This document shows, piece after piece, positions 44,883-53,127 of a stretch of 64,000 nucleotides of DNA (position 1 is its first letter; every line of letters begins with the position of its first letter). The DNA comes from Pseudomonas shahriarae (GTDB taxonomy: Bacteria; Pseudomonadota; Gammaproteobacteria; Pseudomonadales; Pseudomonadaceae). The stretch spans positions 2,831,001 to 2,895,000 of the forward strand of contig NZ_CP077085.1 in the NCBI RefSeq assembly GCF_014268455.2, given 5' to 3'. Both the position numbers and the translations under genes were made by a program. The notes under the pieces were generated by a model, which searched no databases, was not told the origin of the DNA, and was given only the letters and a program-made list of their open reading frames with translations.

Positions 44883-44922
44883 CTTCGCCATCGTCGGTAC
44901 AGTGCAAAGTTGTCTCAGGGGC

Positions 44923-45987
44923 TCAGCGCTTATTAAGTTGCGCCAGGGCCTGCCGGGCCAGGTTCAGCGTCAGCTCGCGGGTCGACAGGTCCTGCCCCAG
45001 GCGCAGCGCCTGGCCGGCCCACAGGCTACTGAAGTCGGCTTCATCCAGGGCGCGCAAAGGCATCAAGGCACCGCCGGCCAATGGAAACGCCGGCGCCGCT
45101 GGGTTGATCGGCCCCAGTTCGCGCATCACCCGATTGACGATCCCGCGCGCCGGGCGCCCGGTGAACAGGTTGGTCAGGGCCGTTTCGCTGGCCTGGGCGC
45201 TGTGCAATGCCTGATGGTGGGCGGGGGTGATAGTGGCTTCGGGCGTGAACAGATAGGCCGTGCCGATCTGCACCGCCGAGGCGCCGAGGGCGAACGCGGC
45301 AACCATGCCCCGTGCATCGCCAATCCCACCGGCAGCGATCACCGGCACACTGACCGCATCGACGATCTGCGGCACCAGGGCCATTGTGCCAATCTGGCTG
45401 GTGAGGCGATCGCTGAGAAACATCCCGCGATGCCCACCGGCTTCATAGCCCATGGCAATGATTGCATCGCAACCGTGCCGCTCCAGCCAGATCGCTTCTT
45501 CGACGGTGGTGGCCGATGACAGCACTTTTGCCCCGGTGGCCTTGACCCGGTCCAGCAGGGCTTTTTCCGGCAGGCCGAAGTGGAAACTGACTACCTCGGG
45601 GCGGAACTCTTCCACCACTTCGCAACTGGCAGTGTCGAACGGAGCGCGGTTGGAGACCGGGGTCGGTGCGTCAAAATCGGCCCCCAGTTCACGGTAGTAG
45701 GGCTCCAGCATCGCCTTCCACTGGCGGTCACGTTCGGGGGCAGGGGCTGGTGGCTGATGGCAGAAGAAATTGACGTTCAACGGTCGGGCACTGGCCTGGC
45801 GAATGGTGCTCAGCGCCTGGCGCAGTTGCTCGAGACTCAAGGTGGCCGCCGGCATTGAGCCGAGGGCGCCGGCCTGGCTTGCGGCAATCACCATCTGCGG
45901 GCTGGTGCTGCCGGCCATGGGGGCCTGGATGATCGGCAGGTCAATGCCCAAGAGGTCAATAATCCGCGTATCTGGCCAGGTGCTCAT
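44923..45987 (-). CDS. Nitronate monooxygenase family protein (2-nitropropane dioxygenase)
   Basis: The protein has 354 residues from the ATG at 45987 (GGAG upstream). FMN-dependent TIM-barrel features are LPIIQAPMAGSTSPQMVIAASQAGALGSMPAATLS near the N-terminus, CDAIIAMGYEAGGHRGMF, and IAAGGIGDARGMVAAFALGASAVQIGTAYL. The histidine in AGGHRG is typical of the catalytic base. It oxidises propionate-3-nitronate or alkyl nitronates. The next gene upstream is ada. Confidence 0.9.
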   Translation of the reverse strand: MSTWPDTRIIDLLGIDLPIIQAPMAGSTSPQMVIAASQAGALGSMPAATLSLEQLRQALSTIRQASARPLNVNFFCHQPPAPAPERDRQWKAMLEPYYRELGADFDAPTPVSNRAPFDTASCEVVEEFRPEVVSFHFGLPEKALLDRVKATGAKVLSSATTVEEAIWLERHGCDAIIAMGYEAGGHRGMFLSDRLTSQIGTMALVPQIVDAVSVPVIAAGGIGDARGMVAAFALGASAVQIGTAYLFTPEATITPAHHQALHSAQASETALTNLFTGRPARGIVNRVMRELGPINPAAPAFPLAGGALMPLRALDEADFSSLWAGQALRLGQDLSTRELTLNLARQALAQLNKR

Positions 45988-46070
45988 GGTTCGCTTCTCC
46001 AGTGGTGGCACGCCCGGGGAGGGCTGCCCGGCATTTTTAACAGGGGCGGCCAGGGCAAGGCCAGTCTGTA

Positions 46071-47147
46071 TTATTCACTGGACGCAGGCGCCTGTTCATG
46101 CACGGTGCGGCGTTCGCGCTGGAGCAATTGCTGCTTGCGCTCCACCCCCCAGCGGTAGCCCGAAAGATGACCATCGCTGCGTACCACGCGGTGACAGGGA
46201 ATCGCCACGGCCAGGCGATTGGCGCCGCACGCCTGGGCCACGGCGCGAAAGGCGCTGGGCGCGCCGATGCGTTGGGCAATCTCGGCATAGCTGGCCGTGC
46301 TGCCTAACGGAATGTCGCGCAGGGCCTGCCAGACACGCTCCTGGAACGCGGTGCCGCGCAGGTCCAGGGGCAGGTTCAGGCCCAGGGCAGGTGCTTCGAT
46401 AAAACCCACCACCTGGGCGATCAACTGTTCAAAACCGGGGTCGGCGCCGATTAGATTGGCCTGCGGGAATTGGTCCTGCAGGTCGCGCGCCAGTTGGTCC
46501 GGGTCGTCGCCCAGGAGGATCGCGCAGACCCCGCGATTGCTTTGCGCCACCAGAATCGCCCCCAGGGAGCACTCGCCGATGGCAAAGTGGATATCGTTAT
46601 GGATGCCGCCGGCCTTGTAGTCGCTGGGTGTCATGCCGAGCAACTGGTCGGCAGACGCATAGAAGCGGCTGTTGGAGTTGAAGCCTGCGTCGTACAGCGC
46701 GTCGGTCACCGACTGGTTGTCCTGCAGGTGAGCCCTGACCTTGCGTGAACGATGGGCCCGCGCATAGCCCCGTGGCGTCAGCCCGGTCAGGGTCTTGAAT
46801 ACCCGGTGGAAGTGGAAGGGGCTCAGGCCGGCGCCGTTGGCCAGGTCTTCCAGGGCCGGCAGGGTCTCGGCCTGTTCGATATGGCGGCAGGCGGCGGCGA
46901 CTAGGTGCGCATGGCGTTGCGCGACCTGGGTCTGATCGGCCGAGGTGCGTTTATTGGGGCGGTACCCGGCGGCTTCGGCTTGCTGCGGGGTGTCGAAGAA
47001 CTCGACGTTCTTGCGCAGCGGCTGGCGTGCGCTGCTGCTGGGACGGCAATACACCCCGGTGGTCTTGACCCCATAGACGAAGGTCAGATCGGCCGTAGCG
47101 TCACGGGCAACAATGGCCGCCCAGCGCAGATCATCTTCAGTGCTCAT
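46071..47147 (-). CDS. ada: Ada-like protein: methyltransferase with AraC domain and degenerate N-terminal site
   Basis: The protein has 358 residues. The C-terminal O6-methylguanine methyltransferase has IPCHRVVR with acceptor Cys318. The middle part (about 80-185) is an AraC helix-turn-helix (PFHFHRVFKTLTGLTPRGYARAHRSRKV). In the N-terminal phosphotriester domain Cys34 is present (GVYCRP), but the other three zinc ligands of Ada are Ser38, Asn65 and Thr68 (normally C-x-x-x-C ... C-x-x-C). Without the zinc site the methylphosphotriester-sensing switch should not work as in E. coli, while the base-repair domain looks intact. The next gene upstream is alkB on the same strand. Confidence 0.88.
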   Translation of the reverse strand: MSTEDDLRWAAIVARDATADLTFVYGVKTTGVYCRPSSSARQPLRKNVEFFDTPQQAEAAGYRPNKRTSADQTQVAQRHAHLVAAACRHIEQAETLPALEDLANGAGLSPFHFHRVFKTLTGLTPRGYARAHRSRKVRAHLQDNQSVTDALYDAGFNSNSRFYASADQLLGMTPSDYKAGGIHNDIHFAIGECSLGAILVAQSNRGVCAILLGDDPDQLARDLQDQFPQANLIGADPGFEQLIAQVVGFIEAPALGLNLPLDLRGTAFQERVWQALRDIPLGSTASYAEIAQRIGAPSAFRAVAQACGANRLAVAIPCHRVVRSDGHLSGYRWGVERKQQLLQRERRTVHEQAPASSE

Positions 47148-47234
47148 GGCAATAGCTCGGCAATGGATCAGTGGCCAGGATAATCACCGGGGAGGGGCCG
47201 CACACTCCGTTGCTTGCGGTTGAATTCACCGGGG

Positions 47235-47903
47235 TCAGCCGGCCGTGCGAAACGTCAGGTTGATCCGTTGTGGCCCCATGCGCGGGTGCGCGCCTTCCTT
47301 GATCGGCAGCACCCCATGAAAACGCAGGCGGTCAACGCCGCCCCAGACCGCCACGTCGCCATGGAACAGCGAGATCTTTTGCGTCTTGTCGCTGCGTTGA
47401 TGGCCACCAAACAGAAACACCGCCGGCAGGCCCAGGGACAGCGAGACCACTGGCGCGTTGTAGTCGCGCTCGTTCTTGTCCTGGTGCAGGGACATCCTCG
47501 CACCCGGCACATAGCGGTTGATCAGGCAGGCGTCCGGCGCAAAACCGTCGAAGCCCGCAGCGCTGGCCGCGTTGATCGCCAGTTCGCGCAACACCACCGG
47601 CATGCTCGGCCAGGGCTGCTGGCGCTCGGGGTCGAGGGGGCTGTAGCGATAGCCCTGGGGGCTGGTGGTCCAGCCCAGTGCGCCGCAACTGCTCAGGGCC
47701 GCCGACATGGTATAGCCACCGGGGGTGACCATATGCCGGAACGGGGACTGGACCAGGACAGCACGCAGCTCGGGCAAGACACGTTCAAGCCAGGGTAGGG
47801 CATAGCCCCTGAGGACGTAGGATTGTTCGCCGATTTGCTCGCGACGGGCCGGTTGCTGCAAGGCCTCGTCGCTGAACAGGTCGCCGGTGGAATGAGGGTC
47901 CAT
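47235..47903 (-). CDS. alkB: AlkB, Fe(II)/2-oxoglutarate-dependent DNA dealkylase
   Basis: The protein has 222 residues from the ATG at 47903. Metal ligands are His140, Asp142 (LHQDKNE) and His196, and the 2-oxoglutarate contacts Arg213 and Arg219 (RINLTFR), matching E. coli AlkB spacing closely. It removes methyl groups from 1-methyladenine and 3-methylcytosine. Upstream of ada on the same strand with an 87-base gap, consistent with an alkylation-repair operon. Confidence 0.95.
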   Translation of the reverse strand: MDPHSTGDLFSDEALQQPARREQIGEQSYVLRGYALPWLERVLPELRAVLVQSPFRHMVTPGGYTMSAALSSCGALGWTTSPQGYRYSPLDPERQQPWPSMPVVLRELAINAASAAGFDGFAPDACLINRYVPGARMSLHQDKNERDYNAPVVSLSLGLPAVFLFGGHQRSDKTQKISLFHGDVAVWGGVDRLRFHGVLPIKEGAHPRMGPQRINLTFRTAG

Positions 47904-47934
47904 GTTGCACAATCACTCCGCTGCTGGTGATGGT

Positions 47935-48108
47935 TTACAGGGCCTTGCTCACGGTGATCTCAGTGATTTCGTCACTGGCATCGTGGATTTTCGCCAAGGC
48001 CGCCTGGGCTTCTTCGGTGCTGGCCGACTGCAGTTGGGCAAATTCAAAACGGCGTTCGCCGTTGAGCTTGTACTTGATGACGTATTTGGTGGTCTGGTTC
48101 ACGGGCAT
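47935..48108 (-). CDS. Small conserved protein, 57 residues
   Basis: The product (MPVNQTTKYVIKYKLNGERR...) ends AKIHDASDEITEITVSKAL. The AGGA ribosome site sits only two to three bases from the ATG at 48108, but six to seven bases from an in-frame GTG at 48102, so the GTG may be the true start. The fold looks like a single beta-beta-alpha-beta unit with no family recognised. It is on the same strand as, and 26 bases before, alkB's upstream region. Confidence 0.65.
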   Translation of the reverse strand: MPVNQTTKYVIKYKLNGERRFEFAQLQSASTEEAQAALAKIHDASDEITEITVSKAL

Positions 48109-48131
48109 TCCTGTGGTGTAAGGCTGCGCAA

Positions 48132-48434
48132 TCAGCTGAGTTTGGTGCTGGTGCGGCGAACAATGCGGATTTTATGGGACAAGGCCGGCTTGCGGGTAAC
48201 GCTGATGGCACGGCGTGTCACCACATCCAGGGTGATGTTCCAGAACCCGGTGCTTGGCGCGGTGATCTTGGCCGGGAATTTGTCGAACGCGCCACCGTGA
48301 TACGTGTGGCGACCACCATTTTTGAAGCTGCGGAAATTCGCATCGCTCATCAGGCGGATATTGCAGGTCTGCGAGCATTCAATGACGACAATGTCCCCTT
48401 CGTTCAAGTGTTCGCGCTGGTGGATGAATTTCAT
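48132..48434 (-). CDS. DUF1883 domain protein
   Basis: The protein has 100 residues: MKFIHQREHLNEGDIVVIECSQTCNIRLMSDANF, then SFKNGGRHTYHGGAFDKFPAKITAPSTGFWNITLDV. This is the short DUF1883 domain in full, which resembles a small beta-sandwich sometimes found with TIR domains. It is a stand-alone copy here. Function unknown. It lies 23 bases before the small gene at 48108 on the same strand. Confidence 0.85.
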   Translation of the reverse strand: MKFIHQREHLNEGDIVVIECSQTCNIRLMSDANFRSFKNGGRHTYHGGAFDKFPAKITAPSTGFWNITLDVVTRRAISVTRKPALSHKIRIVRRTSTKLS

Positions 48435-48647
48435 GGGGGGTGTCTCCAGAAGGGCTTTTTCTGAAAAATCAGAACGATACGTGGGTTAAGATGGAGTTTA
48501 TCAGCCCCAGCACGTTTATTATCGGGTCGTCGTCGGCGTCTTCGACAATTTAAAACAGTTATTTACCGATATATCAGGGATAAATCCTACGTTGGCGGGA
48601 GAAAAATACCATCTTCGCTGTCGTAGGGTCTTTATCGGAGGTTTTGT

Positions 48648-48998
48648 ATGAAGTGGAGTGTATTGGTTCTGGCCCTGGCAATAGGTGGATGTGCTTCGGT
48701 TTCAGACATCAAGCAGACACCGCCAACCCTGGCGGTTATCTCCGGGAAAAAACCGCAGGAATACGCGGCGTGTGTGGTGCAGAAACTGTCGGCGACCCGT
48801 CGCCCGTCGCAGATCGAGCCGCTCAAGGAAGGTGTGCGGGTAATTGTGCCGCAGAAATTTTCGGCTGACCCATCGGCCATTTTCGAGATTGAAGACCGCT
48901 CCAGCGGTAGCAGCATCAAGCTCTACGAGAGCATGTCCAATGTGCCGATTCGTCCGGGTGATGTGAAGAAAGCTGCGGAAGACTGCATTTCCGGCTGA
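48648..48998 (+). CDS. Predicted lipoprotein
   Basis: The protein has 116 residues with CGGAGG before the ATG. The signal peptide MKWSVLVLALAIGGC ends in a lipobox IGGC, so Cys15 is lipidated. The mature domain is basic and contains two cysteines (YAACVVQKL and EDCISG). No family recognised. A strong terminator follows at 49038. Confidence 0.78.
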   Translation: MKWSVLVLALAIGGCASVSDIKQTPPTLAVISGKKPQEYAACVVQKLSATRRPSQIEPLKEGVRVIVPQKFSADPSAIFEIEDRSSGSSIKLYESMSNVPIRPGDVKKAAEDCISG

Positions 48999-49037
48999 GT
49001 CCACCTCACCGCTCATACGCGATCAACTCCGATCAAG

Positions 49038-49071
49038 AAGCCTGGCCTGCGCTTGCAGTGCCGGGCTTTTT
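49038..49071 (+). terminator. Rho-independent terminator after the lipoprotein gene
   Basis: AAGCCTGGC and GCCGGGCTT form a stem with the sequence CTGCGCTTGCAGT between them, followed by TTTTT. It ends the lipoprotein transcript 40 bases after its stop codon. Confidence 0.85.
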
Positions 49072-49180
49072 ATTGCCTGAAATTTCTTACCCAGCGGTTG
49101 TGACTGTCAGCCCATTACCCTACCATTTGTAGGCTTATGCATTGTAGGTCTAAGCATATAACTATAAAAATGGAGTCGTG

Positions 49181-49831
49181 ATGATGTCTGTGGAGAGAGT
49201 GTTGATGGGTGGCGCCCTGCTGCTCATGCTCGGCAGCGCGCAGGCGCTGGAGGGCAAAAAGGTGTTCAATGAAGGTGGCGCGCAGCCTGGCGCGGCGGCT
49301 TGCATGGCGTGCCATGGCGCCGATGGCCTGGGGCTGGCGGCTGCGGGGTTTCCACGGCTGGCGGGGTTGCCGGCGGCTTACCTGAGCAAACAACTGCATG
49401 ACTTCCAGAGTGGTGCGCGCAGCAACCCGGTGATGACGTCGCTGGCCAAGGCGCTTACCGATGAAGAAATCGCCGCAGTGACCCAGACGCTGGCGGCGAT
49501 GCCGGCGCCGGCCGTGCAAACCGGCCATCGCAGCATGGCCCCGACCAATCCCACCGAAAAACTGGCACTGCAGGGGGCCTGGGAGCGGCAGATTCCTGCG
49601 TGCGTCAGTTGCCATGGCCCTGCAGGTGTCGGCGTGGGCGAGGCGTTCCCGCCGCTGTCCGGGCAATCTGCCGCCTACCTGGCCGCCCAGCTCAATGCCT
49701 GGCGCAGTGGCACCCGGCACAATGATCCCAATGACCTGATGGGCCATGTGGCCAAATCCCTCACGGATGACGAAGTGCAGGGGATTGCCGGTTATTTCGC
49801 CTCCTTGCCTGGCCAGGAGGTCAAGCCATGA
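49181..49831 (+). CDS. tsdB: Diheme cytochrome c, TsdB-like electron acceptor
   Basis: The protein has 216 residues. A signal peptide (to about residue 22) precedes two class I cytochrome domains with heme motifs CMACH (residues 41-45) and CVSCH (141-145). Each domain has the class I methionine ligand region (SNPVMTSLAKAL and NDLMGHVAKSLTDDE). In P. stutzeri TsdB is the diheme partner of thiosulfate dehydrogenase and the gene precedes tsdA, as here, with a four-base overlap. The start may be three codons later at 49184. Periplasmic. Confidence 0.75.
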   Translation: MMSVERVLMGGALLLMLGSAQALEGKKVFNEGGAQPGAAACMACHGADGLGLAAAGFPRLAGLPAAYLSKQLHDFQSGARSNPVMTSLAKALTDEEIAAVTQTLAAMPAPAVQTGHRSMAPTNPTEKLALQGAWERQIPACVSCHGPAGVGVGEAFPPLSGQSAAYLAAQLNAWRSGTRHNDPNDLMGHVAKSLTDDEVQGIAGYFASLPGQEVKP

Positions 49832-50751
49832 AGAACCTGTCATTTGCACCCGTGCTGGTCGCGTTGATCAGTGTGCCGGCGTTGGCCGCACCGATAGCCA
49901 TGGAAGATCAGTCGCAACTGCAGGTGCCGGCTGCGGTGTCTGCCACCACGGCGTTCCAGCCACCTCAGGCAAGCGAGTTGCCCGACAATGCCTACGGCAA
50001 GTTGGTGATGCAGGGTTATGCGTTGTTCGTCGATACCAAGCGCCTGGCGCCGCAGTTTGTCGGCAACGGTCTCAATTGCAGCAACTGCCACCTGGATCAG
50101 GGGCGCCTGGCCAACTCCTCGCCGCTGTGGGGGGCTTACCCGATGTACCCGGCCTATCGAAAAAAGAATGACAAGGTCAACTCCTTCGCCGAACGCTTGC
50201 AGGGTTGCTTCCAGTTCAGCATGGACGGCGGCACGCCACCGGCAGCCGACAGCCCTGAGATTGCCGCGCTGTCGACCTACGCTTACTGGCTGGCGAGCAA
50301 GGCGCCGCTGGGCGTGGAGTTGCCTGGGCGTGGTTACCCTGATGTGCCACAACCGGCCAAAGGCTACAACCTGGCGCAAGGGGCCGAGGTGTACAAGGCA
50401 CAGTGTGCGGTGTGCCATGGCGGCGAGGGGCAGGGGCAGAAGGTCGGTGATAGCTACGTGATGCCACCGTTGTGGGGCAAGGACTCCTATAACTGGGGCG
50501 CCGGTATGCACCGGATCAACACGGCGGCCTCCTTTATCAAGCACAACATGCCGCTGGGCAAGGGCGGTAGCTTGAGCGACCAGCAGGCCTGGGACGTGGC
50601 GGCCTACGTCAACCGCCATGAGCGCCCCCAGGATCCGCGCCTGGTGGACGGCTCGGTGGAGAAGACCCGCGTCAAGTTCCACGCCAATGATGGCGTGAAT
50701 CTGTACGGGCAAACGGTTGATGGCGTACTGATTGGCCAAGGCATCCGTTAA
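49828..50751 (+). CDS. tsdA: Thiosulfate dehydrogenase TsdA (diheme cytochrome c)
   Basis: The protein has 307 residues with a signal peptide. Heme motifs are CSNCH (84-88) and CAVCH (193-197). Cys127 lies in LQGCFQFSMDGGTPPA, the place of the unusual axial cysteine ligand of TsdA. FIKHNMPLGKGGSLSDQQAWDVAAYVNRHERP is the C-terminal signature. It oxidises two thiosulfates to tetrathionate in the periplasm, or works in reverse, passing electrons to TsdB. The start overlaps tsdB (ATGA). Alternative: another member of the diheme SoxA-like group. Confidence 0.85.
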   Translation: MKNLSFAPVLVALISVPALAAPIAMEDQSQLQVPAAVSATTAFQPPQASELPDNAYGKLVMQGYALFVDTKRLAPQFVGNGLNCSNCHLDQGRLANSSPLWGAYPMYPAYRKKNDKVNSFAERLQGCFQFSMDGGTPPAADSPEIAALSTYAYWLASKAPLGVELPGRGYPDVPQPAKGYNLAQGAEVYKAQCAVCHGGEGQGQKVGDSYVMPPLWGKDSYNWGAGMHRINTAASFIKHNMPLGKGGSLSDQQAWDVAAYVNRHERPQDPRLVDGSVEKTRVKFHANDGVNLYGQTVDGVLIGQGIR

Positions 50752-50771
50752 ACTATCGGCCGACCACAAAA

Positions 50772-50805
50772 AATGCCGCTCAAACCCCGGGGTTTGAGCG
50801 GCATT
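50772..50805. terminator. Perfect 34-base palindrome after tsdA
   Basis: Seventeen bases from AATGCCGCTC through AAACCCC are followed immediately by their exact inverse, with no unpaired loop. Six A's on the left side read as a T run for leftward transcription, while the forward side lacks one. It may terminate tsdA or transcripts from the lipoprotein at 51346, or serve as a protein site. Confidence 0.75.
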
Positions 50806-50824
50806 GTCATTCTGGAAAGCAATT

Positions 50825-51055
50825 ATGAAACGTGAACGCGTCAGAGAGCGGCATGCAGAGGGTCACATCTCTGCGACCCATGTGATTCAAAATCCGGCCA
50901 ATTCGGGGGAGTGGATTGTATTTTTCAAGAAAAGCGGCGGGCGCAGCTTTTTCCTGGTGGATGACCAGGACGAGGTCGAATCCTTTGCGACACTGGATGA
51001 CCTGATCGACACCATTCGTAGCCTGGGCATCAAGTTCGCCGAGATTCACATGTAA
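50825..51055 (+). CDS. Small conserved hypothetical protein, 76 residues
   Basis: The ATG at 50825 has TGGAAAG 6-12 bases upstream. The product begins with a very basic helix (MKRERVRERHAEGHISATH) and continues with WIVFFKKSGGRSFFLVDDQDEVESFATLDDLIDTIRSLGIKFAEIHM, a beta-hairpin followed by a helix. A small regulatory or DNA-binding protein is possible but no family was recognised. It sits immediately after the palindrome at 50772. Confidence 0.6.
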   Translation: MKRERVRERHAEGHISATHVIQNPANSGEWIVFFKKSGGRSFFLVDDQDEVESFATLDDLIDTIRSLGIKFAEIHM

Positions 51056-51064
51056 CCGCCCCGG

Positions 51065-51346
51065 TTACTTGCAGACCACCACCACACTGCGGCCCTTGAA
51101 ATTGCCCACGTCCACGCCCAGGGTCTTGTCGCTGTCCTGCAAGGCCGGCGTGCCTTCGGTACCGACGATGCGGTAACCGGTGCCTGCGCAGGATGCATCG
51201 GCTTTTTCATAGCAACTGGCCCAAGAGTTGGCCTCGCCCGAGCAGTCGATGGTCAGGCCTTGTTCGCCATTTTTCAGATAGATATCAGATGTGGTAGTGC
51301 AGCCGGCAAGCGCCAGTACCGAGATCAGTGCCAGGATTTTGTTCAT
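51065..51346 (-). CDS. Predicted lipoprotein with cysteine-rich mature part
   Basis: The protein has 93 residues. The signal peptide MNKILALISVLALAGC ends in lipobox LAGC. The mature part has four further cysteines (IDCSGEANSWASCYEKADASCAG and the final VVVVCK) that could form two disulfides. Ribosome site is weak. It is convergent with the small gene at 50825. Function unknown. Confidence 0.65.
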   Translation of the reverse strand: MNKILALISVLALAGCTTTSDIYLKNGEQGLTIDCSGEANSWASCYEKADASCAGTGYRIVGTEGTPALQDSDKTLGVDVGNFKGRSVVVVCK

Positions 51347-51501
51347 GAGTTGGGTCGTCGTCGAGGGTGTTGGAGGGGCGCTGACACTGTCGTGGGGCGT
51401 TGGCGCGAGAGTATAGCGAACTGCCACTTAATGCGCAGTCTCAGAAACAAAGTCTGCGACTGCGCCCCCGCGATGTGTCCAGCCCTGGTCTTCTGCGTGT
51501 G

Positions 51502-52455
51502 TCATGGCACACCCATCACGAGTACACCGCTGCCGCTGACGGGGCCTGGGGTGGGTAGGGAACCGGCTCGCCGGACGAGGGTAAACGTCACATCGTCGCC
51601 GCCCACGCTATTGGTAATACTGGACAGGAAGGCGCCGCCGACCTGGACGGCCGTTGCGCTCCTTACGAGTGCCGTGCCGACATCCGGGTTGCTCATCAGC
51701 AGCAGCCTGGAGTCGAACGATGAAGGGGTACCTTTGTAGGTAATGGTGATCGGCGTGGTGATCCCCGGGTCCGGGCACGCGTAGGTGAGTCGGCGGTCAC
51801 GGCGAACGGTGGTTGTCAGCGGGTCGGTGCCGATTGCCCTTTGGTGTACATCGCCGAAGTCGATCTCGATCGGGTTGTTATTGTTGATCGTGCAGGTTGA
51901 CGGGGAAATGGTGAAGTCGTTGGCGGCGGTATAAGTGACCGTGAGTTGCGGTCGGGTGCCGTCGAAATTGTTCGAGCTGGTGAGGCGCAACAGGCCGAGG
52001 GTGTCTCCTGTGCGCACATCAATCGGATTGGAGGGATCGTTACGCACCAGAATATAGGGGGTGATATTGATCGGGTAGCCGATCCCGTTGTTGGGCATGG
52101 TGGCCACGCGGATACCCGCCGGAACCGGCGTATCGAGGAAGCTGCCATTGATGCGCAAACCGCTCCTTTCCCGGGTGAATTTGGGGCCGGACGTCCAGGG
52201 CGTTCCCGAGGCATTCCCGGTTGCCCAGTAATCCTCTCCCCAAACGGGGCCTGCGCCGGCGGTAAACCGACATTCGAGCCGGGCGCCCTCCATCAGAATC
52301 CTCACGCGATCTGTATCGAGCCGTACGTCTACGGGAACGGTCAGGTGGGTCACCCGCGCCCACTCCCCACCATTGATCCGACAATCGACAGCCAGCGCGG
52401 CCGAACTAACGCTAATCAGCAGGAGAAGCACCATGGCTTCATATAGTCGTTTCAT
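51502..52455 (-). CDS. Fimbrial tip adhesin, FimH-like two-domain protein
   Basis: The protein has 317 residues with a 24-residue signal peptide. The N-terminal half (about 25-160) is the presumed receptor-binding lectin domain and is not recognisable by sequence. The C-terminal half begins with FTISPSTCTINNNNPIEIDFGDVHQ, a classical pilin domain that lacks its own last strand and so must be completed by the next subunit. Adhesins of this kind are incorporated first, at the tip. It is the last gene of the operon. Confidence 0.82.
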   Translation of the reverse strand: MKRLYEAMVLLLLISVSSAALAVDCRINGGEWARVTHLTVPVDVRLDTDRVRILMEGARLECRFTAGAGPVWGEDYWATGNASGTPWTSGPKFTRERSGLRINGSFLDTPVPAGIRVATMPNNGIGYPINITPYILVRNDPSNPIDVRTGDTLGLLRLTSSNNFDGTRPQLTVTYTAANDFTISPSTCTINNNNPIEIDFGDVHQRAIGTDPLTTTVRRDRRLTYACPDPGITTPITITYKGTPSSFDSRLLLMSNPDVGTALVRSATAVQVGGAFLSSITNSVGGDDVTFTLVRRAGSLPTPGPVSGSGVLVMGVP

Positions 52456-52567
52456 CTTGATCTCTCGTTGCTTCTCTACGCAGGCGCTGTCCAGCGAACA
52501 ATCAGTCGCTGTAAACCTGGTTGGCCTGAAAGCCTATGGGTATCAATCGGTTTTTTGAGCCTACGAA

Positions 52568-53116
52568 TTACGGGTAGTCCAGGGTAAAAGTAGAGGTCGC
52601 GGTGTAGGCGCCATGGCCAATGCTCTGGTCCCTGATGGCATTCGGCTCACCCTGGACATAGGCTTTGAGCTCAATAACGTTGCTGCCATTACGCAACACC
52701 TGTTCGTCGCTGACTGTATTCAGCGGCAATGGCTTTTGGCTCGGTGTCTCGATACCGACGCCAATGCCTGAGGCACCGCTCCCTGCGTCCAGCGCGAGCA
52801 ATCCGGGCAGCGCCGGGTTTTCCCTGCCGCCGAACGTGATGGTGACCGTGTTGCTGATTGTGGTGTTGCAATCTTCCAGGTGCAGCTTGAAACCCCGACC
52901 CTGGGAGCGGGTGTTGATGTAGAGATGCTTGCTGGTCAGGTCCCAGAGCTCCAATGTGATGGCCTCGTCGCCTGGACGGATAGTGCAGGCCTCTTCCACC
53001 AGGTTGCCCTTCAAGCGCAGGTTGTCCGCCGCTTGCCCCTCGGGGGGCAGGCCGGTGGTCAGCAGTAAGGCCAGCCCCGCACTTGGCCAGCCCTTATAAA
53101 TCGTTTCGTGTCCCAT
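52568..53116 (-). CDS. Fimbrial minor pilin subunit
   Basis: The protein has 182 residues and a signal peptide ending around QAADNL. The pilin pattern is NLVEEACTIRPGDEAITLELWDLTSKHLYIN, LEDCNTTISNTVTITFGGREN and a C-terminal STFTLDYP strand. The two cysteines (C44, C83) form the usual pilin disulfide. A structural or adaptor subunit in the middle of the fimbrial operon. Confidence 0.83.
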   Translation of the reverse strand: MGHETIYKGWPSAGLALLLTTGLPPEGQAADNLRLKGNLVEEACTIRPGDEAITLELWDLTSKHLYINTRSQGRGFKLHLEDCNTTISNTVTITFGGRENPALPGLLALDAGSGASGIGVGIETPSQKPLPLNTVSDEQVLRNGSNVIELKAYVQGEPNAIRDQSIGHGAYTATSTFTLDYP

Positions 53117-53127
53117 GGACGGATCTC

